In this document: one piece after another, positions 1 to 5,394 of the stretch
How positions within the stretch are numbered: position 1 is the first letter of the stretch
Layout of the letters: each line of letters opens with the position of its first letter
From: Firmicutes bacterium UBA5420
GTDB lineage: Bacteria > Bacillota > Limnochordia > Darwinibacteriales > Darwinibacteriaceae
Length of the DNA stretch: 5,394 nt
Assembly: GCA_002409455.1 (NCBI GenBank)
Contig: DHNI01000012.1
Coordinates: forward strand, 2,306-7,699
Direction: 5' to 3'
Position numbers and translations under genes: made by a program
The notes under the pieces: model-generated
Seen by the model: only the letters and a program-made list of their open reading frames with translations
Told to the model about the DNA's origin: nothing
The model's database searches: none

Positions 1-5
1 GTGTG

Positions 6-29
6 CGGCTGGCAGACTCCTACCAGCCG
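6..29 (-). repeat. G+C-rich hairpin after the aldo/keto reductase gene
   Basis: CGGCTGG (6-12) and CCAGCCG (23-29) form a perfect 7-pair stem with a 10-base loop, 12 bases after the reductase stop. The five bases visible beyond it on the minus strand are CACAC, so a U-tract typical of an intrinsic terminator is not seen. It may still end or protect the transcript. Confidence 0.45.
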
Positions 30-41
30 TGCTTTCGATCC

Positions 42-1001
42 TTACTCCGCTAATATCCGTTGTATCGCATCTAGCTCGTCCTCTGAAAAATCCATGCGTC
101 CCAGAGCAGCAACGTTTTCATCCACCTGACTTGGCCTACTAGCGCCAATTAGAACCGAGGTGAATTTCCCTGTGTACTTAGCCCAGGCCAGTGCCATCTG
201 AGCCAGACTCTGGCCACGGTGGACAGCCAATTCTGTTAACGCATGAACCTTATTTGTTACCTCATCTGTAATGGCATCTGCTTGGATATAACGTGGATCT
301 ACAGCAATCCGTGAATCCTTGGGGATGCCCTTACTATATTTTCCGGTTAGTACACCCTGTGCAAGGACTGAATAAGCAATACTACCCATATGATTTCTCT
401 GTACAACATCTGCGAGCCCGTTTTTTGCATAATCTTGATTAAGCATTGAATAGCTGGACTGGCAGATGACACAAGGAGTCTTGTTTTCTCTCAATATCTC
501 AGTGATATCCTCTAGTTGTTCTGGGGAATAGTTGGAGACCCCGATGTAAAGCGCCTTGCCCTGCCTAACAATTCGACTTAAGGCATCTGCCGTCTCTTGT
601 ATATCAGTATCTGGATCGGGCAGATGATGGTAGAAAATATCCACATAGTCTAAATTCATTCGCCGTAGACTCTTATCAATATTTGATATCAAATGTTTGG
701 CGCTTCCTCCGCTTTGATAGGGGTGATCACCCAAGGGAGCCCCCGCTTTGGTGGCAATAAGAATCTCATCACGATGTCCTTGTAATTGACTGTGGAATAC
801 CCTGGCAAAGGCATCCTCGGCAGCCCCATCGGGGGGACCGTAACAGTTTGCTAAGTCAAAATGGTAAATACCAAGATCAAATGCCCGGCACATGATGCTC
901 TTTTGTACTTCGTAGGGCACATTATCCCCAAAAGAATGCCAAAAACCAAGGGTCATGGCTGGCAAAACCAAGCCAGACCTGCCACACCTATACTGTTTCA
1001 T
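42..1001 (-). CDS. Aldo/keto reductase, YghZ-type (L-glyceraldehyde 3-phosphate reductase-like)
   Basis: The protein has 319 residues and a single aldo/keto reductase barrel, NADPH-dependent by family. The opening YRCGRSGLVLPAMTLGFWH (4-22) matches the YghZ/AKR14 start closely. The catalytic tetrad is visible: Asp49 and Tyr54 in FDLANCYGPP (48-57), Lys85 in IATKAG (82-87) and His126 in DIFYHHLPDP (121-130). QSSYSMLNQ (181-189) and AYSVLAQGVLTGKY (209-222) line the cofactor groove. VLIGASRPSQVDENV (283-297) is the C-terminal phosphate-binding loop. YghZ reduces L-glyceraldehyde 3-phosphate and methylglyoxal. Related enzymes also act as sugar 1-dehydrogenases, so the in-cluster role may be oxidation or reduction of an aldose, or detoxification of aldehydes from the pathway. 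Compared with E. coli YghZ as I recall it, both the N- and C-terminal tails are shorter. The stop is TAA, and the gene is the last one visible in the transcript. Confidence 0.9.
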   Translation of the reverse strand: MKQYRCGRSGLVLPAMTLGFWHSFGDNVPYEVQKSIMCRAFDLGIYHFDLANCYGPPDGAAEDAFARVFHSQLQGHRDEILIATKAGAPLGDHPYQSGGSAKHLISNIDKSLRRMNLDYVDIFYHHLPDPDTDIQETADALSRIVRQGKALYIGVSNYSPEQLEDITEILRENKTPCVICQSSYSMLNQDYAKNGLADVVQRNHMGSIAYSVLAQGVLTGKYSKGIPKDSRIAVDPRYIQADAITDEVTNKVHALTELAVHRGQSLAQMALAWAKYTGKFTSVLIGASRPSQVDENVAALGRMDFSEDELDAIQRILAE

Positions 1002-1006
1002 AACGT

Positions 1007-1011
1007 TCCTT
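1007..1011 (-). promoter_or_regulatory. Ribosome-binding site of the aldo/keto reductase gene
   Basis: AAGGA on the minus strand, in a purine-rich run, is spaced 5 bases from the ATG at 1001. It supports this start. No convincing promoter is visible in the 162 bases before it. Confidence 0.55.
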
Positions 1012-1043
1012 CTTCCTGTCCATATTACCGGAAGCTAGATCTA

Positions 1044-1142
1044 TCATTCGAGATCGGCTAAGGGACTCCTTCTAAAAGCTTGCCGCTGATCGCATTGCCC
1101 CGGTTCTTCATCCTGGATAAATTCCACAAAACAATGACCCAT
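1044..1142 (-). CDS. Possible 32-residue small ORF after the kinase gene
   Basis: An ATG at 1142 opens 32 codons to a TGA. A GTG three codons earlier, at 1151, is an alternative with only a weak AGG upstream. The peptide begins MGHCFVEFIQDEEPGQ and is charged, with two Cys and an arginine-rich tail. I do not recognise it. The frame is the same as the kinase gene and stays open from its TAG stop. There is no good ribosome-binding site, and an open run of this length is common by chance, so it may be non-coding. Confidence 0.15.
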   Translation of the reverse strand: MGHCFVEFIQDEEPGQCDQRQAFRRSPLADLE

Positions 1143-1163
1143 TTCAACCACGAGCTGGCCTAA

Positions 1164-2084
1164 CTACTTTAAAAGCTCTTCCCTTGCAGGATAACTTTCA
1201 TGTGCACCATATGTCTGTACTGCATGACTACCGGCCTTGACTCCAACAGCCAAGCATCTCGACAGCCTTTCTTCATTCAGTTCTTCTCCTGCCTTCATAT
1301 ACTCTATATATCTGTACAAAAAGGCTGACATAAAGGCATCTCCGGCACCCGTGACATCTACCGCTTTCACCTGCGGTACCTTTTGAGATATAACATGATG
1401 CTTCCAATAAGCGTATGCTTCGCTAGAACCATCGGTAACCAAAAGTACCTTTCCATGTTGGACATACCGTTCGTAGTTGATACCTAGTATTTCCAATTCT
1501 GTTTTTGTTGCCTTTATGACATCTGCTTGTTCCATCAAAACTAGCGTAGCGCGGATCATCTCGTCCCTGCTAGTCCAGCAACCAGCACGAAGGTTCACAT
1601 CAAGCGAAGTCCTGGCCCCACCCTCTTTTGCTAGCTGCAATGCTTGGAGCACAGTCCGCTCTGTTCCCTGGGTAGCCGACAGCAAGGTGCCTACATGAAA
1701 GACATATGTGTTAGAAAACAGACTAAGCGGGATCTCGTTCATGTCAAGACCATTATCAGCCGTATTGCCACGATAGATGATATACCTCACCATATCAGAA
1801 GCATTGGGCAAAACAATCGTCACGGGCGTATGTCGTTTCTGATCCACCTGAACAAAGGAGCTGTCAATACCCTCCCTTTCAAGGGTCGCGATAATCTCTT
1901 TACCCAAGGGATCAGCACCAACACGGGTAATCATGCCGACATTATTAGTCAGGCGAGAGAGTCCTACGGCTACATTTAGGGGTGCACCGCCCACGGCAGC
2001 CTTGTATTCACCGCACACCTCTTCGTTTAACGGAATATAGTCAATGAGTGCTTCGCCTAAGGTAATTGCATTGTATCTTTTCAT
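1164..2084 (-). CDS. PfkB-family carbohydrate kinase, fructokinase-like
   Basis: The protein has 306 residues from the ATG at 2084; a TTG six codons earlier would overlap the ribosome-binding site. The first strand carries GEALIDYIP (10-18), with the substrate-contacting Asp15. VGGAPLNVAVGLSRL (31-45) is PfkB signature 1 and matches fructokinases. DVNLRAGCW (162-170) resembles the fructokinase D-P-N-x-R-x-x-x-W motif. KATKTELEILG (191-201), VTDGS (216-220) and the signature 2 DVTGAGDAFMSAFL (243-256), with catalytic base Asp249 and the anion hole GAGD, complete the ATP-dependent ribokinase fold. The likely reaction is ATP-dependent phosphorylation of fructose or a similar ketose. 2-keto-3-deoxy-sugar-acid kinase activity is the main alternative, as those enzymes share these motifs. 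Length is normal and nothing is missing. In this cluster it would commit the product to glycolysis. The stop is TAG. Confidence 0.88.
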   Translation of the reverse strand: MKRYNAITLGEALIDYIPLNEEVCGEYKAAVGGAPLNVAVGLSRLTNNVGMITRVGADPLGKEIIATLEREGIDSSFVQVDQKRHTPVTIVLPNASDMVRYIIYRGNTADNGLDMNEIPLSLFSNTYVFHVGTLLSATQGTERTVLQALQLAKEGGARTSLDVNLRAGCWTSRDEMIRATLVLMEQADVIKATKTELEILGINYERYVQHGKVLLVTDGSSEAYAYWKHHVISQKVPQVKAVDVTGAGDAFMSAFLYRYIEYMKAGEELNEERLSRCLAVGVKAGSHAVQTYGAHESYPAREELLK

Positions 2085-2096
2085 TTGGACTAACAA

Positions 2097-2100
2097 CCTC
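2097..2100 (-). promoter_or_regulatory. Ribosome-binding site deciding the PfkB kinase start
   Basis: GAGG on the minus strand lies 12 bases before the ATG at 2084. A TTG start at 2102 overlaps this same motif and has no site of its own, which favours the ATG. The spacing is a little long, so initiation may be modest. Confidence 0.5.
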
Positions 2101-2111
2101 AATCTATATTA

Positions 2112-2139
2112 AATATAAAATCCTCAGACCCGACTACAA
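2112..2139 (-). promoter_or_regulatory. Weak sigma-A-like promoter candidate before the PfkB kinase gene
   Basis: On the minus strand TTGTAG (2134-2139) is followed after 16 bases by TATATT (2112-2117), within the most A/T-rich stretch of the gap. The -10 matches TATAAT at five of six positions; the -35 matches TTGACA at only three. It would give a leader of about 20 bases before the kinase ATG. It may allow separate expression of the kinase and reductase, but the match is poor. Confidence 0.22.
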
Positions 2140-2142
2140 CCG

Positions 2143-2160
2143 CCGGATCCAAGGATCTGG
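2143..2160. repeat. Short imperfect palindrome in the amidohydrolase-kinase gap
   Basis: CCGGATCC and GGATCTGG flank a 2-base centre; seven of eight positions are complementary. It lies just after the amidohydrolase stop and upstream of an A/T-rich stretch. There is no T-tract directly after it, so it is a weak terminator candidate. A dimeric repressor site is equally possible. Confidence 0.35.
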
Positions 2161-2170
2161 TAACAGGCAA

Positions 2171-3046
2171 TCACTGCTCTACAGGGATTTTAGGGATATC
2201 CAGATACTTGGCAATATTCCCCCCCATAATCAGTTGATATGCTTCTTCATCATCCCCGGTCAGCGCACGGACAATCGGATCCTTAATTTCTGCAAGATCA
2301 AAAGGTCCGTCGGTTCCAATGGTGAATTTCGAGGGTCCGCAGGCTTTATACGCATCTTTAACACTGTAGGGGCCCACGTTTAGGGTCAGATCCAACATTA
2401 AGTTAGGAACCGGGATCGATACGGCGCTTGTCGTTCCATAACACCAGATAAAGCCAGCATGAGCCATGAGGAACAATAACTCAGGAAAAGCTTTGGCTGT
2501 CTCTGCAATTGCGGTGGCAGTGTTGTTTACAGAATCACCAGCACCATGAATAACCACGATCATCTTACGTCCTGAGATCTTCTGTAACTCAGTTAAGCGC
2601 TGCAAGAGGGGATAAACAGCTGTGGGATTATTGATTTCATAATTATGCTCCAAAGGATGCATCTTAAGTCCCCACAATCCAAGCTCGAGAATGCTCCTAT
2701 CCAGCTCCTCAATGGCTTCATCCTTAATTGGCAGATCCATTGGCCTCCCATCTTCATTGGGTGGATAGTTGTACGTCTTCGGTCGCTGAAGCCATGGATT
2801 AATGGTCGCCAACCCGATTACTCGTTCAGGGAACATTTTTTGAATTTTAGCAATATAGTCATTGCCTACGAAAGGATTCCATTCAGGGGTCCTGTGGGCA
2901 AAGCCCTCATTCACCTGAAAAAGGATTTGAATGTCAACACCATTCTTATCCAGGTAAGGGATTAGTTCAGTCTCTGCGACGAACGTGTTGATCAAGTTCA
3001 CACCAATATGACAGTGAGTATCGATAACGGGCCAACGTGTCTTCAT
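2171..3046 (-). CDS. Amidohydrolase-2 family metal-dependent hydrolase (TIM barrel)
   Basis: The protein has 291 residues. Features in order: VIDTHCHIG (7-15), giving the His11-x-His13 metal pair at the end of the first barrel strand; GLWGLKMHP (123-131); VVIHGAG (164-170, His167); FLMAHAGF (192-199, His196); and FTIGTDGPFD (241-250, Asp246), the catalytic Asp. This is the complete active-site set of Amidohydro_2 (PF04909/COG2159). Members include lactonases, decarboxylases and C-C or C-N hydrolases, so the reaction is unspecified. In a sugar cluster, lactone hydrolysis is an attractive guess. Residues about 85-110 form a proline-rich insert that may cap the active site. No signal peptide is visible. 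AGGAGG lies 8 bases before the ATG, the best ribosome-binding site in the window. The stop is TGA, followed by an 86-base gap to the kinase gene. Confidence 0.87.
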   Translation of the reverse strand: MKTRWPVIDTHCHIGVNLINTFVAETELIPYLDKNGVDIQILFQVNEGFAHRTPEWNPFVGNDYIAKIQKMFPERVIGLATINPWLQRPKTYNYPPNEDGRPMDLPIKDEAIEELDRSILELGLWGLKMHPLEHNYEINNPTAVYPLLQRLTELQKISGRKMIVVIHGAGDSVNNTATAIAETAKAFPELLFLMAHAGFIWCYGTTSAVSIPVPNLMLDLTLNVGPYSVKDAYKACGPSKFTIGTDGPFDLAEIKDPIVRALTGDDEEAYQLIMGGNIAKYLDIPKIPVEQ

Positions 3047-3054
3047 TTGATCAT

Positions 3055-3060
3055 CCTCCT
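3055..3060 (-). promoter_or_regulatory. Consensus ribosome-binding site of the amidohydrolase gene
   Basis: A perfect AGGAGG on the minus strand is spaced 8 bases from the ATG at 3046. It is the strongest translation signal in the window and indicates high initiation for this enzyme. Confidence 0.8.
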
Positions 3061-3062
3061 AG

Positions 3063-3134
3063 TTATCTTGCGTTTACCGTTAAATCATCCATCGGCACAG
3101 TAATTTGGTAGTTTCCATGTTTCGCTTTCATCAT
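3063..3134 (-). CDS. Possible 23-residue small ORF before the amidohydrolase gene
   Basis: A tandem ATG-ATG opens a 23-codon frame ending in TAA, only 2 bases before the AGGAGG of the next gene. The peptide begins MMKAKHGNYQITVP and is mixed in composition, with no membrane segment. I do not recognise it. No Shine-Dalgarno site precedes the ATGs. The frame is also the in-frame continuation of the Gfo/Idh/MocA gene beyond its TAG stop, with no other stop between. It could be a leader peptide coupled to amidohydrolase translation, a leftover of a longer C-terminus, or chance. Confidence 0.2.
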   Translation of the reverse strand: MMKAKHGNYQITVPMDDLTVNAR

Positions 3135-3158
3135 AGCTGATCTAGCGATATGTGGTTT

Positions 3159-4118
3159 CTATGGTCTGTTTGCTAGCATTTCGTCCATGACGCACATATT
3201 AGCGTAAGAGTCAGGCAAGGGCATTAGGTTACTTCGATTTCCAGTTAGTGCAGCTTCAGTAAACACTTCTATCTCCCGAACGTAAGCAGAGCTTCTTTCT
3301 ACTGCAATGGATCGCCTCGCAGTAGGAGTATACAACTCAATATCATCAGGTGTATCCCGAAACGCTTCATCGAGACGTAGCATACCCTTTTCACCCATAA
3401 TGATTAACGATTGGTGCGACGCTACATCAAACCAGCAATCCATAGTACACAGCACATCGCCAGAGTAGCGAACCCAAGCGCTGGCAGCTTGATCTACTGG
3501 TCTACCAGCCATGCGAAATGTGCTGCTACAGGATTCGAAGGTGTTACCTTGACGGCGCATTAGAAAATTCATAATATCAATACAATAACAACCCACATCA
3601 TAGAGGCTACCACCGCCCAACTCTGGTAGATCTCTTGCAGCATTAGCCCGTGTTTTGAGGTAGCCAAAATTCACGCGGATTGACTTAATTTTCCCAATGA
3701 CATCGGAATCAAGCAGTTCAAGCAGTAGTTCAGTCTTTTTGTTGAAGCGATACATAAACGCCTCCATCAGGACCACATTACATACATCGGCGGTTGCGAT
3801 CATACGCCTACATTCGTCCGCATTCATGGCTATGGGTTTTTCACACAATACGTGCTTACCCTTTTTCATAGCAGCCAAAGCCCATTCGCAGTGCAGGCCA
3901 TTAGGGAGAGGTATATAAACAGCATCAACCTCCTGGTCGTCGAGTAGATCTTCATAGGCGTTATAGACCTTTACACCATCGTACAGTGGATCTACGAAGG
4001 GACGACGAGAAGCGACAGCGTATAAAGTACTTCCCTTAGCTTCATAGATGGCTGGAATGACATGTTCTTCGGCGATTTTTGCCTGTCCCAATACACCCCA
4101 CTTTAGTTCATTTGCCAT
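3159..4118 (-). CDS. Gfo/Idh/MocA-family NAD(P)-dependent oxidoreductase
   Basis: The protein has 319 residues. The N-terminal Rossmann domain starts with WGVLGQAKIAEEH (7-19), the family's dinucleotide-binding turn. AVYIPLPNGLH (66-76) and the hallmark CEKPIAMN (92-99, Lys94-Pro95) follow. The C-terminal substrate and dimerisation domain carries EAFMYRF (119-125) and GGGSLYDVGCYCID (168-181). This last pattern, with Tyr rather than His, is typical of the glucose-fructose oxidoreductase, xylose dehydrogenase and dihydrodiol dehydrogenase branch. Such enzymes oxidise or reduce a hydroxyl or carbonyl of a cyclic sugar or polyol; the substrate is not resolved. The region after ASRR is a few residues shorter than usual for the helix following strand 2, and the protein ends soon after NMCVMDEML, so it is on the short side for its family. 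AAAGGAG lies 6 bases before the ATG and supports this start. The stop is TAG. Confidence 0.88.
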   Translation of the reverse strand: MANELKWGVLGQAKIAEEHVIPAIYEAKGSTLYAVASRRPFVDPLYDGVKVYNAYEDLLDDQEVDAVYIPLPNGLHCEWALAAMKKGKHVLCEKPIAMNADECRRMIATADVCNVVLMEAFMYRFNKKTELLLELLDSDVIGKIKSIRVNFGYLKTRANAARDLPELGGGSLYDVGCYCIDIMNFLMRRQGNTFESCSSTFRMAGRPVDQAASAWVRYSGDVLCTMDCWFDVASHQSLIIMGEKGMLRLDEAFRDTPDDIELYTPTARRSIAVERSSAYVREIEVFTEAALTGNRSNLMPLPDSYANMCVMDEMLANRP

Positions 4119-4124
4119 ATTCTA

Positions 4125-4131
4125 CTCCTTT
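4125..4131 (-). promoter_or_regulatory. Ribosome-binding site of the Gfo/Idh/MocA gene
   Basis: AAAGGAG on the minus strand sits 6 bases before the ATG at 4118, inside the 29-base gap after the MBL stop. The small gap and strong site fit translation from a shared mRNA. Confidence 0.65.
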
Positions 4132-4147
4132 CCTGAGAGACACCTAG

Positions 4148-5056
4148 CTAAATTGTTTTTTGCGAGCGGTTTTCAAGGATAAAAGGCTCCCCCGGGGCCA
4201 AAACGAACGCCCGCCGATCCGCATTGGGGACGCATCTAAACACATCCTCTGGGTTCCCCTGTTCCTGCGCAGGTATTGTAGGCTCATCAAACACTCCGTA
4301 ATGATAGGGAATGAGGAAGGCACTGGGGTATGCACTGCAAAGTATTATGGCACCTTCAACATTCAGATGAAAAGCACACTTTGCGGTATCAACCAAAATA
4401 ACGTCCACGTCGGATATGTCCAAGTGACTTTCTAGCAGGCGCGTGTCTCCAGTAAACAAGAAGGTTCCGTCGGGTGTGCGAACTACAAAACCACACGCAT
4501 CATCTCCCCGCAGAGGCTTACCGTGCTTTTCGCGGTCGATTAGCTGCCATGGATGATCCGCCTCAATAACCTCAATTCTCACATCGTTTACCTGATGATG
4601 GTCGCCCTTCCTGCAAGTGGTAATGTCATCCAGCTTCACCCCATGTTCCAACAGATTCAGTGCAACCCTCTGAGGTGCTAAACGCCTAACTCGCTTCCTT
4701 GCTAAAATTCGGGATGTCGTAGGCCCGACATGATCCAAATCTGGATGGGTATAGAGGACGCAATCGACGTGATCGACTCGATTAGCAGAAATGGGGAACG
4801 GGATTAGCATCTTATGCCCTGTTTCGGACGTCATTGTATCCCTATCCATTTCAATCACAGGGTCTACCATTACAATCGTTCCGCGCGAATTCATCAGGAA
4901 CCCACCGCCACCAAGCCAATATAATACTGTATCATGCCGCTCATCAAAGGCGCTTGGGGGAATTTCCACCGTCTCCTTGGCACGCAAAGGAACACGATTC
5001 GTTAGGTCAATTTTTTGGTTCAACATATTAACTATATAATCTTGCTGGGCACGCAT
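4148..5056 (-). CDS. UlaG-like metallo-beta-lactamase-fold hydrolase
   Basis: The protein has 302 residues and no signal peptide, so it is probably cytoplasmic. An N-terminal strand with YWLGGGGF (46-53) and VMVDP (62-66) matches the opening of UlaG/COG2220 proteins. The metal motif follows at 103-110 as THPDLDHV, then His168 (EADHPW), Asp204 (FTGD) and His252 (IPYHYG), all in the usual order. UlaG itself is L-ascorbate-6-phosphate lactonase; here the exact substrate is unknown, and lactone or phosphoester hydrolysis are the main options. The canonical second His of HxHxDH is Asp106. The reading frame opens further to an ATG at 5107, but the base pattern there puts GAGG directly against that ATG. 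The ATG at 5056 has AAAGGA 9 bases upstream and is preferred. The TAG stop is 29 bases before the next gene, suggesting cotranscription. Confidence 0.82.
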   Translation of the reverse strand: MRAQQDYIVNMLNQKIDLTNRVPLRAKETVEIPPSAFDERHDTVLYWLGGGGFLMNSRGTIVMVDPVIEMDRDTMTSETGHKMLIPFPISANRVDHVDCVLYTHPDLDHVGPTTSRILARKRVRRLAPQRVALNLLEHGVKLDDITTCRKGDHHQVNDVRIEVIEADHPWQLIDREKHGKPLRGDDACGFVVRTPDGTFLFTGDTRLLESHLDISDVDVILVDTAKCAFHLNVEGAIILCSAYPSAFLIPYHYGVFDEPTIPAQEQGNPEDVFRCVPNADRRAFVLAPGEPFILENRSQKTI

Positions 5057-5065
5057 ATCCAAACG

Positions 5066-5071
5066 TCCTTT
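5066..5071 (-). promoter_or_regulatory. Ribosome-binding site deciding the MBL start
   Basis: AAAGGA reads on the minus strand, 9 bases before the ATG at 5056. The longer option at 5107 lacks a properly spaced site, so this one sets the N-terminus 17 residues inside the longest open frame. Confidence 0.65.
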
Positions 5072-5111
5072 CCAAAAACAAACACGTTTAGTGGACACCA
5101 AAGGCATCCTC

Positions 5112-5172
5112 TAGACCGAGGGAGCAGTTCTGTACCTACCTTTACGGCATTAACAGTTTGCTCCCCAGTCTA
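5112..5172 (-). repeat. Long interrupted inverted repeat between binding-protein and MBL genes
   Basis: Three nested arms pair across this gap: TAGAC (5112-5116) with GTCTA (5168-5172), GGGAGCA (5120-5126) with TGCTCCC (5159-5165), and CTGT (5130-5133) with ACAG (5153-5156). They are separated by 2-3 base internal loops, with a terminal loop of 19 bases. That gives 16 Watson-Crick pairs. In the transcript the hairpin lies about 40 bases after the binding-protein stop and about 55 bases before the preferred MBL start. No T-tract follows on the minus strand, so it does not look like an intrinsic terminator. A 3'-end stabiliser for the binding-protein mRNA, a processing site, or a structured 5' leader or operator for the MBL gene are all possible. 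Confidence 0.6.
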
Positions 5173-5213
5173 CAGATCAGTTAGCTTCGACAAAGATGAA
5201 GCAAGTTACACAA

Positions 5214-5394
5214 CTAGAACCCTAAATGGTAGTACTCATCAACGTTTTCCTTTGTGATCAACACAGCTGGATCAAGAATGCTCTTCTGAATTTCTTCACC
5301 TCGTAGATGGGCACGGGCTAGTTTGAGCGCTTCCATGCCACTGGTTGGCAAATAGGTTGCGATTGCAGTATAGATGGCGCCGTCTTCCTTCATC
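5214..5394 (-). CDS. ABC transporter sugar-binding protein, C-terminal part (partial)
   Basis: Only the last 59 codons plus a TAG stop are present; the gene continues past the right edge. The visible residues fit the end of the RbsB-like family of substrate-binding proteins (Peripla_BP_4 type). A stretch with TYLPTSGMEALKLA matches the conserved helix region near the hinge and second lobe. The end, with ILDPAVLITKENVDEYY followed by HLGF, matches the usual family ending of a proline-containing strand, then 'T-K-E-N-V-D-x-Y-Y'. Such proteins capture a sugar or polyol outside the membrane (lipid-anchored in Gram-positives) and deliver it to an ABC permease. The signal peptide, lobe 1 and binding-pocket residues lie outside the window, so the ligand cannot be named. 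As the most upstream gene visible, it suggests that the enzymes downstream act on the imported compound. Confidence 0.8.
   Translation of the reverse strand, partial: MKEDGAIYTAIATYLPTSGMEALKLARAHLRGEEIQKSILDPAVLITKENVDEYYHLGF

Noticed and set aside
13..22. TAGGAG in the loop of the hairpin at 6-29 as a sequestered ribosome-binding site for a next gene
   Set aside because: No ATG, GTG or TTG occurs in the 16 bases visible after it, so any start would be too far away.
1644..1979. Plus-strand open frame of 111 codons inside the kinase gene
   Set aside because: It lies wholly opposite a kinase with intact family motifs and resembles no protein I recognise, so it is a shadow. The same applies to the other plus-strand frames in the window.
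4144..4335. Minus-strand 63-codon frame overlapping the end of the MBL gene
   Set aside because: It is an alternative frame of the MBL C-terminus with no recognisable motif.
5057..5107. Extended MBL N-terminus beginning at the ATG at 5107
   Set aside because: The purine run is directly against that ATG with no spacing. The ATG at 5056 has a well-spaced AAAGGA, and the extra 17 residues show no family motif.
5120..5165. tRNA-like reading of the 7-pair GGGAGCA / TGCTCCC stem
   Set aside because: The span is about 46 bases, too short for a tRNA, with no anticodon or T-arm pattern.
5184..5202. Small hairpin (GCTTC / GAAGC) shortly after the binding-protein stop, as a terminator
   Set aside because: It has only five pairs, a 9-base loop and no T-tract after it on the minus strand.

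Overview
The window is a single-direction gene cluster. Every supported gene is on the minus strand, so transcription runs from the right end towards base 1. Strong Shine-Dalgarno sites (for example AGGAGG before the amidohydrolase), short gaps and a ribose-type ABC sugar-binding protein point to a bacterium, most likely a Firmicutes-like anaerobe of moderate G+C. That lineage is an inference. No rRNA, tRNA, mobile element, CRISPR array or phage gene was seen.

In transcription order: (1) 5214-5394, the C-terminal 59 residues of a sugar-type ABC-transporter substrate-binding protein, cut by the window edge; (2) a gap holding a long interrupted inverted repeat (5112-5172); (3) 4148-5056, an UlaG-like metallo-beta-lactamase-fold hydrolase; (4) 3159-4118, a Gfo/Idh/MocA NAD(P)-dependent oxidoreductase, 29 bases downstream of it; (5) a 112-base gap with a possible 23-codon ORF ending just before the next ribosome-binding site; (6) 2171-3046, an amidohydrolase-2 family metal hydrolase; (7) an 86-base gap with a small palindrome and an A/T-rich promoter candidate; (8) 1164-2084, a PfkB-family sugar kinase, fructokinase-like; (9) a 162-base gap with an in-frame open stretch of unknown status; (10) 42-1001, an aldo/keto reductase closely resembling E. 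coli YghZ (L-glyceraldehyde 3-phosphate reductase); (11) a short G+C-rich hairpin at 6-29. The window contains no gene-free stretch longer than about 160 bases.

Together the genes look like uptake plus catabolism of one carbohydrate or sugar derivative. The binding protein captures it, the dehydrogenase and reductase change its oxidation state, two metal hydrolases (at least one a plausible lactonase) open or cleave an intermediate, and the kinase traps a keto-sugar or keto-acid for central metabolism. The exact substrate cannot be read from the sequence, and I do not recognise this gene order as a named pathway. The most notable points are the structured gap after the binding-protein gene, the His-to-Asp change in the metal motif of the MBL protein, and the unassigned combination of enzymes.
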